DNA of 64,000 nucleotides from Paguma larvata (GCA_030068075.1 CM057826.1:65755312-65819311); one strand, 5' to 3'; shown: positions 24,985-37,470, counted from the stretch's first letter. Made by a program: numbers and translations. The notes: generated by a model from the letters alone, not told the origin.

Positions 24985-25826
24985 GCCACATCTTCTTTAT
25001 GCATTCATCAGTCAGTGGATGTTTGTGTTCTTTCCATAATTTGGCTATTGTTAACAGTGCTGCTATAAACACTGGGGTGCATGTGCCCCTTCAAATCAGC
25101 ACTTCTGTATCCTTTGGATAAATATCTAGTAGTACAATTGCTGGGATGAACAGCAGTTCTGTTTTTAACTTTTTGAGAAAACTCTGTATTGTTTTCCAGA
25201 GTGGCTGCACCAGTTTGAGTTTCCATCAAGAGTGCAAAAGGGTTTCCCTTTCTCCACATCCTTGCCAACATTTGTTGTTTCCTGAGTTATTCATTTTAGA
25301 CATTCTCACAGATGTGAGGTAGTATCTCACTGTGGTTTTGATTTGTATTTTCCTGATAATGAGTGATGTTGAGCATCTTTGGATATAAGAATCAACATAC
25401 AGAAATTGGCTGCATTTCTATACACCAAAAGTAAAGCAGGAGAAAGAGAAACCAAGGAATTGATCCCATTTACAACTGCACCAAAAACCGTAAGATATCT
25501 AGGAATAAACCTAACCAAAGAGGTAAAAGATATGTACTCTGAAAACTATAGAAGGTTTATGAAAGAAATTGAAGAAGACACAAAGAAATGGAAAAACATT
25601 CCATGCTCATGGATTGGAAGAACAAACGTTGTTAAGATGCTATCCAAAGCAATCTACACATTGAATGCAATCCCTATTAAAATAACACCAGCATTCTTCA
25701 TAGAACTAGAACAAAAAATCCTAAAGTATGTATGGAACCAGAAAAGACCCTGAATAGCCAAAGTAATGTTAAAAAAGAAAGGCAAAACTGGAGGCATCAC
25801 AATTCCAGACTTTAAGCTGTATTACA
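24985..25826. mobile_element. L1 ORF2 fragment with internal inversion
   Basis: From 24985 to about 25382 the minus strand reads the ORF2 C-terminal region. From about 25383 to 25826 the plus strand reads an earlier part of ORF2, just after the reverse transcriptase active site; 25379-25753 is an open frame of 124 codons that stops in mid-domain. The plus-strand part should precede the minus-strand part in an intact ORF2, with several hundred bases missing between. This arrangement fits 5' inversion (twin priming) plus deletion. The ORF2 end and 3' UTR are missing on the left. Confidence 0.8.
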
Positions 25827-26177
25827 ATTGTATAAAATTTTTTAAATTCCACTATTAACACTAATTAACAGTGTTATATTAGTTTTAGGTGTACAATACA
25901 GTAACTCAGTAACTCTATACATCATGATAAGTATACCCTTAACCTCCTTTATCTGTTTCACCCATCTCCCCACCCACTTTCTCTCTGGTAACCAACAGTT
26001 CATTCGTTATATTTAAGAGTCTGTGTTTTCGTTTCTTAAATTCCACATGAGTGAAATCATATGGTATTGTCTTTCAATGACTTATTTCACTTAGCATTAT
26101 ACCCTCTAAATCCATCCACGTTGTTGCAAATGACAACATTTCATTCTTTTTTATGGTTGAGTAATATTCCATTGTTT

Positions 26178-28480
26178 TTTAAAATAATTTACTGTCAAAT
26201 TGGTTTCCATACAACACCCAGTGCTCATCCCAACAAGTGCCCTCCTCTGTGCCCGTCACTCACTCTCACCCCTCCTACACCCTACTCACCCCTCAGTTTG
26301 TTCTTGGTATTTGAGAGTCTCTTATGTTTTGTCTCCCTCTCTCTGTGGTTTTTTTCTTTTCCCCTCTTCCCCTTCCCCATGTTTTTCTGCTAAGTCTCTC
26401 AAAATCCACCTATGTGTGGAAACATATGGTGTCTGTCTTTCTCTGACTGACTTATTTCACTTAGCATAATACCCTCCAGTTCCATCCATGTTGCTACACA
26501 TGGCCAGATTTCATTCTTCCTCATTGCTGCACAGCATTCCATTGTGTGTATACATATATATACATATATATGTATATATACCACATCTTCTTTATCCATT
26601 CGTCAGTTGATGGACACTTAGTCTCTTTCCATGATTTGGCTATTATCGAAAGTGCTGCTATGAACACTGGGGTACATGTGCCCCTATGCATCAGCACTCC
26701 TGTGTCTCTTGGGTAGATTCCTAGCAGGGCTATTGCTGGATCATAGGGTAGCTCTATTTTCATTTTTTTGAAGAACGTCCACATCATTTTCCCATTGCAG
26801 CTGCACTAATTTGCATTCCCACCAACAGTGTAGGAGGGTGCCTGCTCCTCCACATCCTTGCCAGCATCTATAGTTTCCTGATTTATTCATTTTAGTAACT
26901 CTAACCGGTGTGAGGTGGTATCTCAGTGTGGTTTTGATTTGCCTTTCCCTGGTGAGTGACACTGAGCATCATTTCACGTGTCTGTTTGCCATCTGGATGT
27001 CATCTTTGGAGAAGTGTCTATTCATATCTTCCGCCCATTTCTTCACTGGATTATTTTTTTTTTTCGGGTGTGGAGTTTGGTAAGTTGTTTATAGATTTTA
27101 GATACTAGTCCTTTATCAAATATGTCATTTGAAATTATCCTTTTCCATTCCATCGGTTGTCTAATAGTTTTGTTGGTTGTTTCCTTTACCGTGCAGAAGC
27201 TTTTTATCTTGATGAGGTTCCAATAGTTCATTTTTGCTTTAAATTCCCTCGCCTTTGGAGATGTGTCACGTAGGAAATTGCTGCGGCTCAAGTCAAAAAG
27301 GTTTTTTCCTGCTTTCTCCTCTAGGATTTTGATGATTTCCTGTCTCACATTCAGGTCCTTCATCCATTTTAAGTTTATTTTTGTGAGTGGTGAAAGAAAG
27401 TGGTCTAGTTTCATTCTTCTGCATGTTGCTGTCCAGTTCTCCCAGCACCATTTGTTAAAGAGGTTGTCTTTTTTCCAGTGGATACTCTTTCCTGCTTTGT
27501 CAAAGATTAGTTGGCCATATGCGTGTGGGTTCATTTCTGGGTTCTGTATTCTATTCCATTGGTCTATGTGTCTGTTTTTGTGCCAATACCATGCTGTCTT
27601 GATTATTACCTCTTTGTAGTAGAAGTTAAAGTCTGGGATTGTGATGCCTCCGACTTTGGTTTTCTTCTTCAATATCACTTTGGCTATTCGGGGTCTTTTG
27701 TGGTTCCATATGAATTTTAGGATTGTTTGCTCTAGCTTTGAGAAGAATGCTGGTGCAATTTTGATTGGGATTACATTGAATGTGTAGATTGCTTTGGGTA
27801 GTATTACCATTTTAACAATATTTATTCTTCCAATCCATAGCATGGGATGTTTTTCCATTTCCTTGTGTCTTCCTCAATTTCCTTCATAAGTTTTTCTAAT
27901 TTTAATCATAGAGATCTTTTACATCTTTGGTTACCTATTCCTAGGTATTTATGGTTTTTAGTGCAATTTTGAATGGGATTAGCTTCTTTATTTCTCTTTC
28001 TATTGCTTCATTGTTGGTGTATAGGAATGCAACCAACTTCTGTACATTGATTTTGTATCCTGCAACTTTGCCAAATTCATGTATCAGTTCTAGTAGGCTT
28101 TTGGTGGATTCTGTTGGGTTTTCCACGTAAAGTATCATGTCATCTGCGAAAAGTGAAAGTTTGGCTTCATCCTTATCTATCCTGATGCCTTTTATTTTGC
28201 TTTGTTGATTGCTGATGCTAGGACCTCCAACACTATGTTAAATAGCAGTGGTGAGAGTGGACATCCCTGTCGTGTTCCTGATTTCAGGGGGAAGGCTCTC
28301 AGTTTTTTCCCCATTGAGGATGATACTAGCTGTGGGCTTTTCATAAATGGCTTTTAAGATGGCTAAGTATGTTCCTTCTAATCCAACTTTCTCGAGATTT
28401 TTTTATTAGGAAAGGATGCTGTATTTTGTCAAATGCTTTCTCTGCATCTATTGACAGGATCATATGGTTATTATCTGTCT
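26178..28480 (-). mobile_element. Younger carnivore L1, 5'-truncated
   Basis: The 3' end on the left begins T-rich, then the 3' UTR (CAACACCCAGTGCTCATCCC, CAAGTGCCCTCCTC), then ORF2 upstream to the right, ending inside the reverse transcriptase near 28478. It lies within an older L1 whose two halves match on either side. It is clearly less diverged than its host. No duplication could be defined, perhaps because the host site was a TA-rich repeat. Confidence 0.85.
26400..28478 (-). pseudogene. L1 ORF2 (reverse transcriptase) remnant of the younger L1
   Basis: L1 ORF2 encodes an endonuclease plus reverse transcriptase that copies L1 RNA at the target site. Only the C-terminal part of the RT domain and the tail are present. 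The RT active-site box Phe-Ala-Asp-Asp is intact at 28139-28150 (minus strand). A 271-codon open frame spans 27043-27858, and the C-terminal cysteine motif (C-x3-C-x7-H-x4-C) lies near 26815-26866. Frames shift at the T run near 27051-27060, at the TA repeat near 26545-26580, and upstream of 27858. It lacks the endonuclease and is not functional. Confidence 0.85.
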
Positions 28481-28659
28481 ATAGCTATATCACATCTTCT
28501 GTGTCCATTCACCTACGGATGGACACCTGGGCTGCTTCCAGCTTTGGTTATTGTATATAATGCTGCAAAAAACATAGGGGTGCATATATCCTTTCAAATT
28601 AGTGTTTTCATATTCTTTAGATAAATACCGAGTAAAAGAATTACAGGATCATATGGTAG

Positions 28660-28882
28660 GTTTTTTTTTTAATTTCTTTAATGTTTGTTTAATTTTGAGA
28701 GAGAGAGAGAAAGAGAGTGTGAGTGGGAGACAGGTAGAGAAAGAGGGAAACACAGAATCCAAAGCGGGCTCTAAGCTCTGATCTGTCAGCACAGAGCCCG
28801 ATACGGGCTGAAACTTACGAACAGTGAGATCATGACCTGAGCCAAAGTCGGGCACTTAACTGATTGAGCCACCCAGGCGTTC
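28660..28882 (-). mobile_element. Feliform CAN SINE inside L1
   Basis: Complete reverse SINE. The duplication is CATATGGTAG at 28650-28659 and CATATGATAG at 28883-28892 (one mismatch), splitting the older L1. Confidence 0.93.
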
Positions 28883-29152
28883 CATATGATAGTTCTACTT
28901 TTTAAATTTTTGGAGAAATTCCATACTATTTTCCACAGTGGCTGTACCGGTTTGCATTCCTATCAATGATGCAGTAGAGTTCCTTTTTCTTCACATCATT
29001 CCCAACACTTAGTTGCTTCTTGTGTTCTTGATTTTCACCCTCTTGACAGATATGAGATGATATCTCATTATGGTTTTCATTTGCATTTCCCTGACGATGA
29101 GGAATGTTGCACATTTTTCATGTGTCTGTAGGCCATCTGTATTGTGTTCTTT

Positions 29153-29369
29153 ATTAATTTTTTTTTTATTATTTATTTTTGAGAGAGGCAGAGCATGAGT
29201 GGGGCAGGGGCAGGGGCAGGGGCAGGGAGAGAGAAAGACACAGAATCTGAAGCAGCTCCAGGCTCCAAGCTATCAACACAGAGCCCGACTCAGGGCTCAA
29301 ACTCATGAACTGCGAAATCATGACCTGAGTCGAAGTCAGACGCTTAACCGACTGAGCCTCCGAAGTGCC
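29153..29369 (-). mobile_element. Feliform CAN SINE inside L1
   Basis: Reverse SINE between CATCTGTATTGTGTTCTTT (29134-29152) and CATCTGTATGTGTTCTTT (29370-29387), a duplication differing by one base. It includes a (GGGGCA)n run at 29201-29227. Confidence 0.93.
29201..29227. repeat. (GGGGCA)n hexamer run
   Basis: Four consecutive GGGGCA units and a fifth partial one inside the SINE. The four closely spaced G runs on the plus strand meet the usual pattern for a G-quadruplex. Confidence 0.9.
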
Positions 29370-29589
29370 CATCTGTATGTGTTCTTTGGAGAAACATCTG
29401 CTCATGTCTTCTGCTTATTTTTAATTGAATAATTTGTTTTTCTGGTGCTAAGTTGTATATGGTCTTGTTATATTTTGAAAATTACCTCTTTATCAGATAT
29501 GTCATTTCCAAGTGTCTTCTCCCATTCAGTAGGTTATCTTTTAGTTTTGTTGATAGTTTCCTTTGCTGTTCAAAAGGTTTTTATTTCGA

Positions 29590-30615
29590 TTAGGGACAAG
29601 ACGAGCATGTCCACTCTCACCATTTTTACTAAGCATGGTGCTGGAAGTCCTAGCCACAGCAATTAGACAGGAAAAAGGGAAAAAAAAGCACCAAAATTGG
29701 CAAGGAAGAAGCAAAACTTTCACTATTTGCAGATGACTTGATACCCTTCATAGAAAACCCTAAAGAGACTCCACCAAAAAACTACTAGAACTGATTCTGT
29801 TTTAGTATCAAAGTATCAAAGTATACAAAATCAATATACAGAAATCTGTTGCATTTCTATATATTAATAATGAAACAGCAGAAAGAGAAATTAAGAAATT
29901 CACAGTAGCACCAAAAATAATAAAATACCTACGAATTAACTTAACCAAGGCAGTAAAAGACCTCTGAAAACTAAAAAAAATAAAATAAAATAATAAGGAA
30001 ACTGAAGATGACACTAATAAATGAAAAGATATTCCATGCTCATGGATTGAAAGGAAAAATATCGTTAAAATGACCATACTATCCAAAGCGATCTACAGAT
30101 TTAATGCAATGCATATCAAAATACCAACAGCATTCTTCACAGAACTAGAACAAACAATCCAATATTTGTATGGAATCTAATATTTGTATAGCCAAAACAA
30201 TCTTGAGAAAGAAAAACAGTCCCAGATTGCAAGATATACTATAAGGCCGTAGTAATCAAAACAGTATGGTACTGGCACAAAAGCAGACACATAAATCAAT
30301 GGAACAGACTAGAGAGCCCAGAAAGAAACCCGTGTTTATAGGTCAAAGAATCTATAACAAAGCAGAAAAGAATATGCAACGGGAAAAAGACAGTTTCTTC
30401 AACAAATTGTGTTGGAAAAACTGGACAGCTACATATAAAAGAAGGAACCTAGACCACTTTCTTACACCATACACAGAAATGAATTTGAAGTGGGTTAACG
30501 TCTTTGAGACTTGAACCATAAAAACCCTGTGAGAGGGCACAGGCAGTAATGTCTCTGACATTGGCCAGAGCAACATTTTTTTTTTATCATGTCTCCTGAA
30601 GCAGAGGAAACAAAA
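29590..30615 (+). pseudogene. Inverted ORF2 segment of the older L1
   Basis: The plus strand reads the core of L1 reverse transcriptase, starting at the ACAAGACGAGCATGTCCACT segment. It passes an intact Phe-Ala-Asp-Asp box at 29726-29737 and continues past the RT domain to about 30615. There are several stops and indels (for example around 29940-30000). An open frame of 82 codons at 30266-30514 is a surviving piece. It lies in the opposite direction to the rest of its element. Confidence 0.8.
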
Positions 30616-30669
30616 TTAAATTTCCTTTCTTAACCTCAACATTTAATAAATAAAACTAATATTAACCTC

Positions 30670-30865
30670 TAACAACAACAGCATCTAACACCCATCGAAG
30701 ACTTACTATGTACAAGGCATTATTGAAGTGTTTTGTGTATTTTAACTCTTTTAATCCTCTTAACCAGCCCATGGTGTACAGCATCATCACCATTTTAAAG
30801 ATGAGAAAACTGAGATATGTAGAATTTAACTTGTCCAATATCACCAGGATAAGAGAGGGAAACCT
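30670..30865 (-). mobile_element. MIR SINE, reverse
   Basis: Clear reversed MIR: GACTTACTATGTACAAGGCATTATTG, TTAACTCTTTTAATCCTCTT, CCATTTTAAAGATGAGAAAACTGAG, and GTCCAATATCACCAGG. Confidence 0.8.
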
Positions 30866-32754
30866 CTAGAGGCGGTCTTTGTCAGTATGCAGTATGAAAT
30901 ATATTCCTTGGAGGAATCATTAATAAGGAAGAATCGTTCATTTGTAAATTAACATCATGTTTTGTCTCAAAGATCAAGATAAGAATTCTGTGCAGTAGAA
31001 TCTACTGCCTCTGGGCAGCCGATCCACGTCCTCCGTCACTGTATATTTAACTCCCACAAACCACGGTATGGTACATTCAGCCCGTGTGTGGGAGACAAGA
31101 AGGCATGATTCTATGCTTGGTATTTGGAACAGATGTGTCCAAAAATGATTCTAATTCAGAATTCTGCTTGCCAAGGGAATGAGTCTGAATTGTTTAGCCA
31201 ACCAACAGATAATATGCTTAAGAAAAAAGCAAGCTTATTCAAGAAGAAGCTTACTTCTGAGTCACTGCTGAAGGTTTGAAATCTTTGGCAGAGGGATTCC
31301 AAAGAATGAACCATCCAGAGACCCACATTTTATTGAACACACAACCCAAATAGGACATTATCTTGCTTACTAATCTGAAGTCACGGTAAGCCTTAAGGAA
31401 TTAAAGGAATTAAAAAAAGAAGTTCTTGTCATACCAAGTTTTCTTTCCAGAAGCCTAGCTCAGAAATTTCAATGAAAATCCAGATAATTCATGGTTGGGC
31501 ATTTGGGATATCAAATAAAGCTGATATTTTCTACAAGGAAGGCTAAGTTTTCTTTTTTTTTCAATATATCTGGAGGTGTTTTCTGGTAGTTTTTCCTATG
31601 TTTACAGAAAACTTCCTACTGTAACTTACATTGTAATTTTTTCCCTTATTTTTTTATTTTAGAACCCTAAAAGACCATCAGTCTATTTGTTTTACTTTCA
31701 GTAAAATGCAAATAGTATATATATTTGGAATAACTGAGTAAATAATTTATAGCCTTAACAGTAAATTATTTATTTACTCCAGGCATACATATTTAGAATA
31801 TGAACATAAATATTTTATAGTCTGTTCCACTGCTAACAAAAAAATTAAATCAGCTGTCTAGCAGCTCTGGTTTATACTGTACATACATTCTCTCTACATC
31901 ATCAATGACCTGTGCACAATTACTCATCATCATGCACTTCCTAAGTTATTTTTGCACTTGCAGCGTTTTCCAAAATTTAGACTTTGAAGTTTGTTTCCAT
32001 CTCTCCTTTTCCTTCTAGCTCTTACCTACTGATTCTTTGTTCTTCCTCAACCTTTGTCTAATCCACTGTCTGATTAGTCCTTTACCAATCAATGTGTCTT
32101 CATTGAGCATGGACTATATCTGATGTTTGCTAAGAATTGTAGATGAATACTAGAGGAATATTAACTTTGGACCTTTCTAGGAGTTTTGTAAACCGGCTAA
32201 GTTACGTATATACTCTGTATATACTCTACAAACAAACTATCAGAACTCTCTGAATACTATGAACAAACTACATGGACACATTTGGCTACAGTATGCATTT
32301 GTTAAAAGTGAATTGGAAACTACGTGGGGACAAATTTGTGACCTCTGAATAACATAGCTCCTTCTGAACACTGGAGCTATCCTAGAAATGTTAGTGCACT
32401 CGCCATCCAGCAGCAACTGGCGTTACTATGTTCCTAAACTAGAATATAACTACAGAAATTTCAGAAACTTTCCATAAAAAAACGTTTCAAATATAACTGT
32501 TGTCAACTATAGTGACTGAAGAACCAGGAAGAGAATCTATTGGTATTGAGTATTTGCAACATTTAGACTACAAAGCAAAGGGAAAACACAGGAAAAAAAT
32601 GAAAATTACATAAAGCCACAAAAATTAGGGACAAAATGAATATAAGCTTGCTTTCTAAATCCTTCAAATATTAGGACAGTTTTATAAAGATACTCGTCTC
32701 TGACACTCAGGTGAGGTACATACGAGGACAATGCAAAGATACAATTTCCTGAGC
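30866..32754. other. Unique sequence
   Basis: Nothing recognisable. AT-rich with no long open frame on either strand. Confidence 0.5.
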
Positions 32755-32935
32755 CACCCTGTGCATGCCACATGTTTGATATACAATGCTTAATGCAATC
32801 CTCACAACTGGTAACTGCTATTCATTTCATTTTAAAGTGGAGGAAATTGAGACCCAGGGTTTAAAAAATACCTCAAAGGGCAGAAAGACAGTAAGTGACA
32901 GACCCCACTATGTGGCCAAGTTTTACAATTTTCAC
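32755..32935 (-). mobile_element. MIR SINE, reverse
   Basis: Contains CTTAATGCAATCCTCACAAC, CATTTTAAAGTGGAGGAAATTGAGACCCAGG and CAGTAAGTGACAGA, a reversed MIR core. Confidence 0.6.
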
Positions 32936-33039
32936 CTATTTTTGAAAACAGTGAGGTCTCTACCCTTGAGTGGAAATGTCCTTCTGTGTCTGTTACTTCA
33001 AGCTTCTTTGTTACGTTGTTAAAAATTTCTATATTTTTA

Positions 33040-33480
33040 CATATTTATTTTGTCTGCCTCATCTTTCAGTTTCTGTGAGAGATGTTAAAAACATCCTCAA
33101 TTAAAATGTGGACATGTATATTTCTCTTGAAGTTCTAGCACTTTAGGGTTTAAAAATAAGAAACTGCATTAGTAAGTACATAAAAAATTTAAACTGTTAT
33201 ATATTCTTGGTGAGTTAAACCTTTTATCATTAGGAAGTGACACTCTTTATCTCTATTAATGATTTTTCATTATAGGCTAGTTTGCCTGAAATTAATATGA
33301 CTATCTAAACTATTTTTGTTAGTGTTTTAATATTAAACTTAGCTGGTTTAGATGTTTGTAGTGGAAATTTATTCCCATTATTTAGCCTGCCATGTTGCAA
33401 ATTCAGGATACTGTGATTTTATTTATTTTCATTATAATGTGGTTTCCTGGACTACTTTTATTAGTGTTTTTCTGATATTT
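33040..33480 (-). mobile_element. Old L1 ORF2 endonuclease-region fragment
   Basis: The reversed sequence ATATTCTTGGTGAGTTAAACC, CTTTATCTCTATTAATG and TTTGCCTGAAATTAATATG corresponds to the endonuclease part of L1 ORF2 on the minus strand. Heavily diverged, no open frame. Confidence 0.55.
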
Positions 33481-36084
33481 CCCTTCCCATCTTCTTACTT
33501 CAATACTATCCCATAAAGATATAGAATCTTTGGGTGAGGATCATCTGTACCCTATGACCCTGAGGTTCGTGTGGCAAGAACTGTCTGCAGTGACTATAAA
33601 TGCACATATATCAACACAATATGTTTTCTTTTTCCAACGACCAAAGAACACTTCTTGTTCATATTTTATTTGTGGACATTTTTAGTATGTTCTTTCGACT
33701 CAACTTAGGAGAAACATCTTAAACTACACTCTTAAATTTAGAATAATCTCCTGAAGATCCCTAAGAAGTCACTGGTGCCAAAATAAAAACAAAATTTTGA
33801 GCCAAGCAAAGAGAGCCAGCCAAGAGAAAGAAGGAAAGAAGTGAACTGAAGTCCCTGGAGAAGTGTGTCCGCACTCTCCCCCCACGTTTTGCCTTCCTGC
33901 ACTGGCACCATGAACACAGGCCCTTGCCAAGTAGGTCCTTGTTCCACCCAGAATTAGAGCTCAGCCTGACTCTGCCAAGACTTGCCAGCATAGAGATCTT
34001 GAGTCTTCGTTTCCCACCTTCCCCCTCCTTTTTTAAAAACGTAATTCCATCCTTTCAGCATTCCATATTTAGTTTGTTTCCTCTATGAGATGGAAAACAA
34101 CAGTAGCCTCGCCAGGATGTTGAAGGAATTGTGAAAAAAAAAATGGCAAAGTTTTGGAAAATTTCAAAGAACAAATTACTAGCTCACAAAGTGACTTGAA
34201 ATCAAATTTGAACTCTCAGTACCACTCCTGATGCCCCTTCTAAGAGTTACGTTAGTAAGGATCCAAATTCTCAAGATTCATTTTGAAAACACCTAGCATG
34301 CTTTCTAGTTCAGATTTCAACTTACATTAACCTATGCCAGTTATGTAGCATGTACGGATACACAGACATAACCTTCATTCCAGTGCACGCACACACGCAT
34401 ACCCATGCACATTCCTCCAACTACAGCAATCACCGTGGTCAGCAAAACGAGTACCATAGAATCATTAAGAATAAAAAGGGAAATGCTATTGAGTTCTGGA
34501 TAAAAATATATTAGGCTTTGAACAGGATTAGTTTTCCTTGCAATTGATCTACTTTTACTAGGCAATAAGAATCTGTAAGTAGCTGTATTAATTAAATTAA
34601 TGCAAATACAGTCGCCTGTTTTATCTAGAGAGAAGTAAAGTGATTTGGGAGGAAAGTAACTGCCTGTTATCCCCCATGGATCCAGACAAAAGAAAATAGA
34701 TTTTAGGCTGACCACCTAAAAGGCAACAATTCTCCACTGCATCAAGTTATACGGAGGCTTATTTCCCAACCAAAGAATTCAGCATGTTGTCTCTTAACGA
34801 ATGGGCTCTGTACACTCCAACTGCAATTATCCGAGTGGGTAGGAACTGAAAACTCTCATCCATGGAGAGAAAGAGTGGAAGATGTTGTAATCCTGGGAAC
34901 TTCTGATTTTAAAAATTATCTAGATTAAAGCAAACTCTGAACAAAATTTCTTTGGGCTCCTACAATGACAGAGATAAAACTTTCTGAACAGACGGACTAC
35001 TTAATAATGAACTGGAACCTGGTACTCTTTTAGTACAAATGTTCATCAAACTTAAAGCAAGTTATATACTTAGAATAAAGTGCTATAAATCAGAATTACA
35101 TGGAGTTGGAAATTTATTTTCTCATTAAAATAAAGTGGTATAATAAGAGTTAATATTCCTGAACAAATTTTTGCCACCCAGCTTCAGGGAAATTACCATG
35201 AACATTCTATTTTGCCAATTCTATACAGTGTATCTAAAAAATGAAGTTTTCTAATGTGCATATAAATCAAAATCAAAAGAACACTCAGTAGCCAATTACA
35301 TCGAATTTAATTTAATAGAATATAGTACCACGCAAAGTTCTTTTCTTCATTTTTTATAGTTTTTAATTTTACTGCCCCAAATCAAAAACTGTCCAGAGTT
35401 CTTAACCAGGATCAATGATGGAATCCATAGTTGGGCATTTCCATTGTCAACTTAAGAAGATGTACAGATGCATCGAGTCACTTTAGAAACTGTTCCAAGA
35501 ATGCCTGTTCTGGTTTTATTCTGGCTTATCCTTCTCATTGTTCACTTACATACAGCAAATGTAGGCTTTGGGGATAAAGTTATTGGCCATTTTGCTGCTT
35601 TAGAAAGAAAATCTTTATGCTTTCTTCAGTTGCCATTTCATCATCATTAACAGTGGTAGTTTATAGTTTTGTGAAAGATAAATCTGTCTTTAAGTATGTG
35701 ACCATTATTTTACCTTAATTGTTTTGTTTGAAGAAAAGCCACAGTCAAAGGATTCCACTCATGCAGACAAATCACGTCTATTTGCTTTTTGCAAATCTAC
35801 TCTGAGGTCTTGCAAAAAAATGGCTGCCAAATTTGCTAGAGCTCTATTGCATTTTTTAGTCATCTTAACAGCATATTGTTATATAAAGAAATGACATTTT
35901 TTCATAAGAACACATGAATATTACACAGCCAAATTATATAGTATTATTATGTAAAATTGTAGTCCTTTAGAAGAGAAAACATCATGTATAAACAAAAACT
36001 ATTGTCCTAACTTGTAAGGCTTTAATTCAACCTTCATGATTGTATCATGTAATGTTTTGGCCATGAAACTTAATTTTTCCTCTC
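33481..36084. other. Long unique stretch
   Basis: No gene or repeat recognised. The 124-codon minus frame at 34341-34715 and overlapping frames at 33738-33991 have no domain and no supporting splice pattern that I can defend. Confidence 0.5.
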
Positions 36085-36180
36085 CCTAGGTAGTTTCCTC
36101 ATCTTTAAAGTAAAGAAAACACCTGGATGATGTCTGTGGTCCTCTCCAGTTCCATAATGTTACGATTCTATGATTCTAGT
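36085..36180 (+). mobile_element. Possible MIR-like SINE end
   Basis: AGTTTCCTCATCTTTAAAGTAAAG followed by GTGGTCCTCTCCAGTTCC and ATTCTATGATTCT resembles the 3' half of an ancient tRNA-derived SINE. Only this half is visible. Confidence 0.35.
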
Positions 36181-36514
36181 CCCATTTATTTAAATGATAT
36201 ATAATTCCCTTTATGGGGCTGCATTTGGATAATCAGTTTTCCTTTTGCAAAATATGTTCTTCCTTCTCTTGGCGTCGCACATTCTCTCCCTAGCTGCTAA
36301 AGCTGTGTTGCCTTCCCCATGGCTTGTACCAACAGTCTCTTGCTCTGTGTTAACCACAATGGGAACCTGTGAGCAGGGTATGTCAACAGAAAGAGAGGGG
36401 TTGTATAGAGCCTCAGAATGGCCATCAGGCCAGGCTGCACCAGGGAGCTGGCCTCATGCCTGTGCTTCCCCTACTCCAGTCTAAGTGCTGTGAGGCAGGG
36501 ACTATGTAGAGTGA

Positions 36515-36725
36515 AAAGAACACTGAATCCATATCAAAAGACTGGAGGTTCAAATACTGGCTCTGTCACTTACCAGCTTGTGTGAGCTGGAGAAAGGTGC
36601 TAACCCTTATGAGTCACAGTTTACTTCTTTTCAAAATGAGGGCTTTAGTGAGAATTGGTGAGATAATGGGAAAGCTCCTGGCACAGTGTCTGTTACACTG
36701 TGGGCACTCATCAAACATGAGTTGA
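36515..36725 (+). mobile_element. MIR SINE, forward
   Basis: Nearly the whole MIR layout: GGTTCAAATACTGGCTCTGTCACTTACCAGC, GTGTGAGCTGGAGAAAGG, TTTCAAAATGAGGGC, CTGGCACAGTGTCTG and GGGCACTCATCAAA. Confidence 0.8.
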
Positions 36726-37470
36726 ATCTGGATCTGACATTGGCACCATTGACTGAGCATCTGATCCATAAGCATTGCTCTTAGGCAAGGACTGTGTTCA
36801 TTTATTAAATTCCTACACTGCAGCTGCAGCCCATGACTGATGTTGGAGTTCACAGCAATTTGCAACAAGAGTCCCATAAAACAATAATCTGTTTCCCAGG
36901 GAGACTCGCACAGAGACTGATCTCCTCTTTGGGATTTGTTGATATAGAGGGTGCAATAAACACTGGCTAAGCAATCACCTTGTTTAAGGTCATTTGCCAT
37001 ACCCAAGTCTGCTGCCGTAAGTATTTAAAAATGTGTAAGGATTTTTCAGTTTGGAATCTGTCAGGAAGAAAAGTGTGCTTTAGAAACAGGTTAAGAAACT
37101 GTGTTAATAGATTATTCTTGTCTTTTGAGAATATGTGATTAGTATCTATCAAAGGAGGTAGAGCTCTGGACGATAGCCAAAGAAACAGGGCTGTGGCCAA
37201 GGTTTGGTATTTGTCAATATCGGTCGATGTGCTGGACAGCAATGGATATAAATTCCAAACTGGAGTTTTGAGTTTAGACTGAAAATCCCATTCCTCTGTA
37301 GTTTTTTTTTCTTTTAATTTTGTGTCACGAGGGGCACAATCGTAAGCAGAATGTACAGTAACATGGACAGCTGGCTGAACACTTGCTTCCAGAATGGGAA
37401 AGTGGTATTTTCCAACATAAAGAGGGCATAGGTGAGACTAGGCAGAGCTGGGTTCTTGGAAGCTGAAGAG
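36726..37470. other. Unique sequence
   Basis: No gene or repeat recognised. Minus-strand open frames here (91 and 130 codons) overlap each other and the MIR and show no domain. Confidence 0.5.

Larger units (their letters stand above)
25830..30615 (-). mobile_element. Older L1 host element, interrupted and 5'-inverted
   Basis: The 3' UTR and last codons run on the minus strand from about 25830 to 26175. They resume at about 28484 with the CACATCTTCTGTGTCCATTC segment and continue to about 29588. There the sequence flips to plus strand and runs to about 30615. Inserted into it are a younger L1 (26178-28480) and two SINEs. The breakpoint near 29588 joins ORF2 positions that are close neighbours in an intact copy, as expected of twin-primed reverse transcription. 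No clear outer duplication was found. Confidence 0.8.

Noticed and set aside
27043..27858. A 271-codon open frame as a host gene
   Set aside because: The translation is the L1 ORF2 region after the RT active site, and it is flanked by L1 3' UTR and further ORF2 sequence. It is a transposon remnant.
34341..34715. A 124-codon minus-strand frame as a gene
   Set aside because: It runs through a CA/CG-rich simple stretch near 34383-34410, has no recognisable domain and no supporting signals.
36614..37006. A 130-codon minus-strand frame as a gene
   Set aside because: It overlaps a MIR SINE and another open frame and has no domain.
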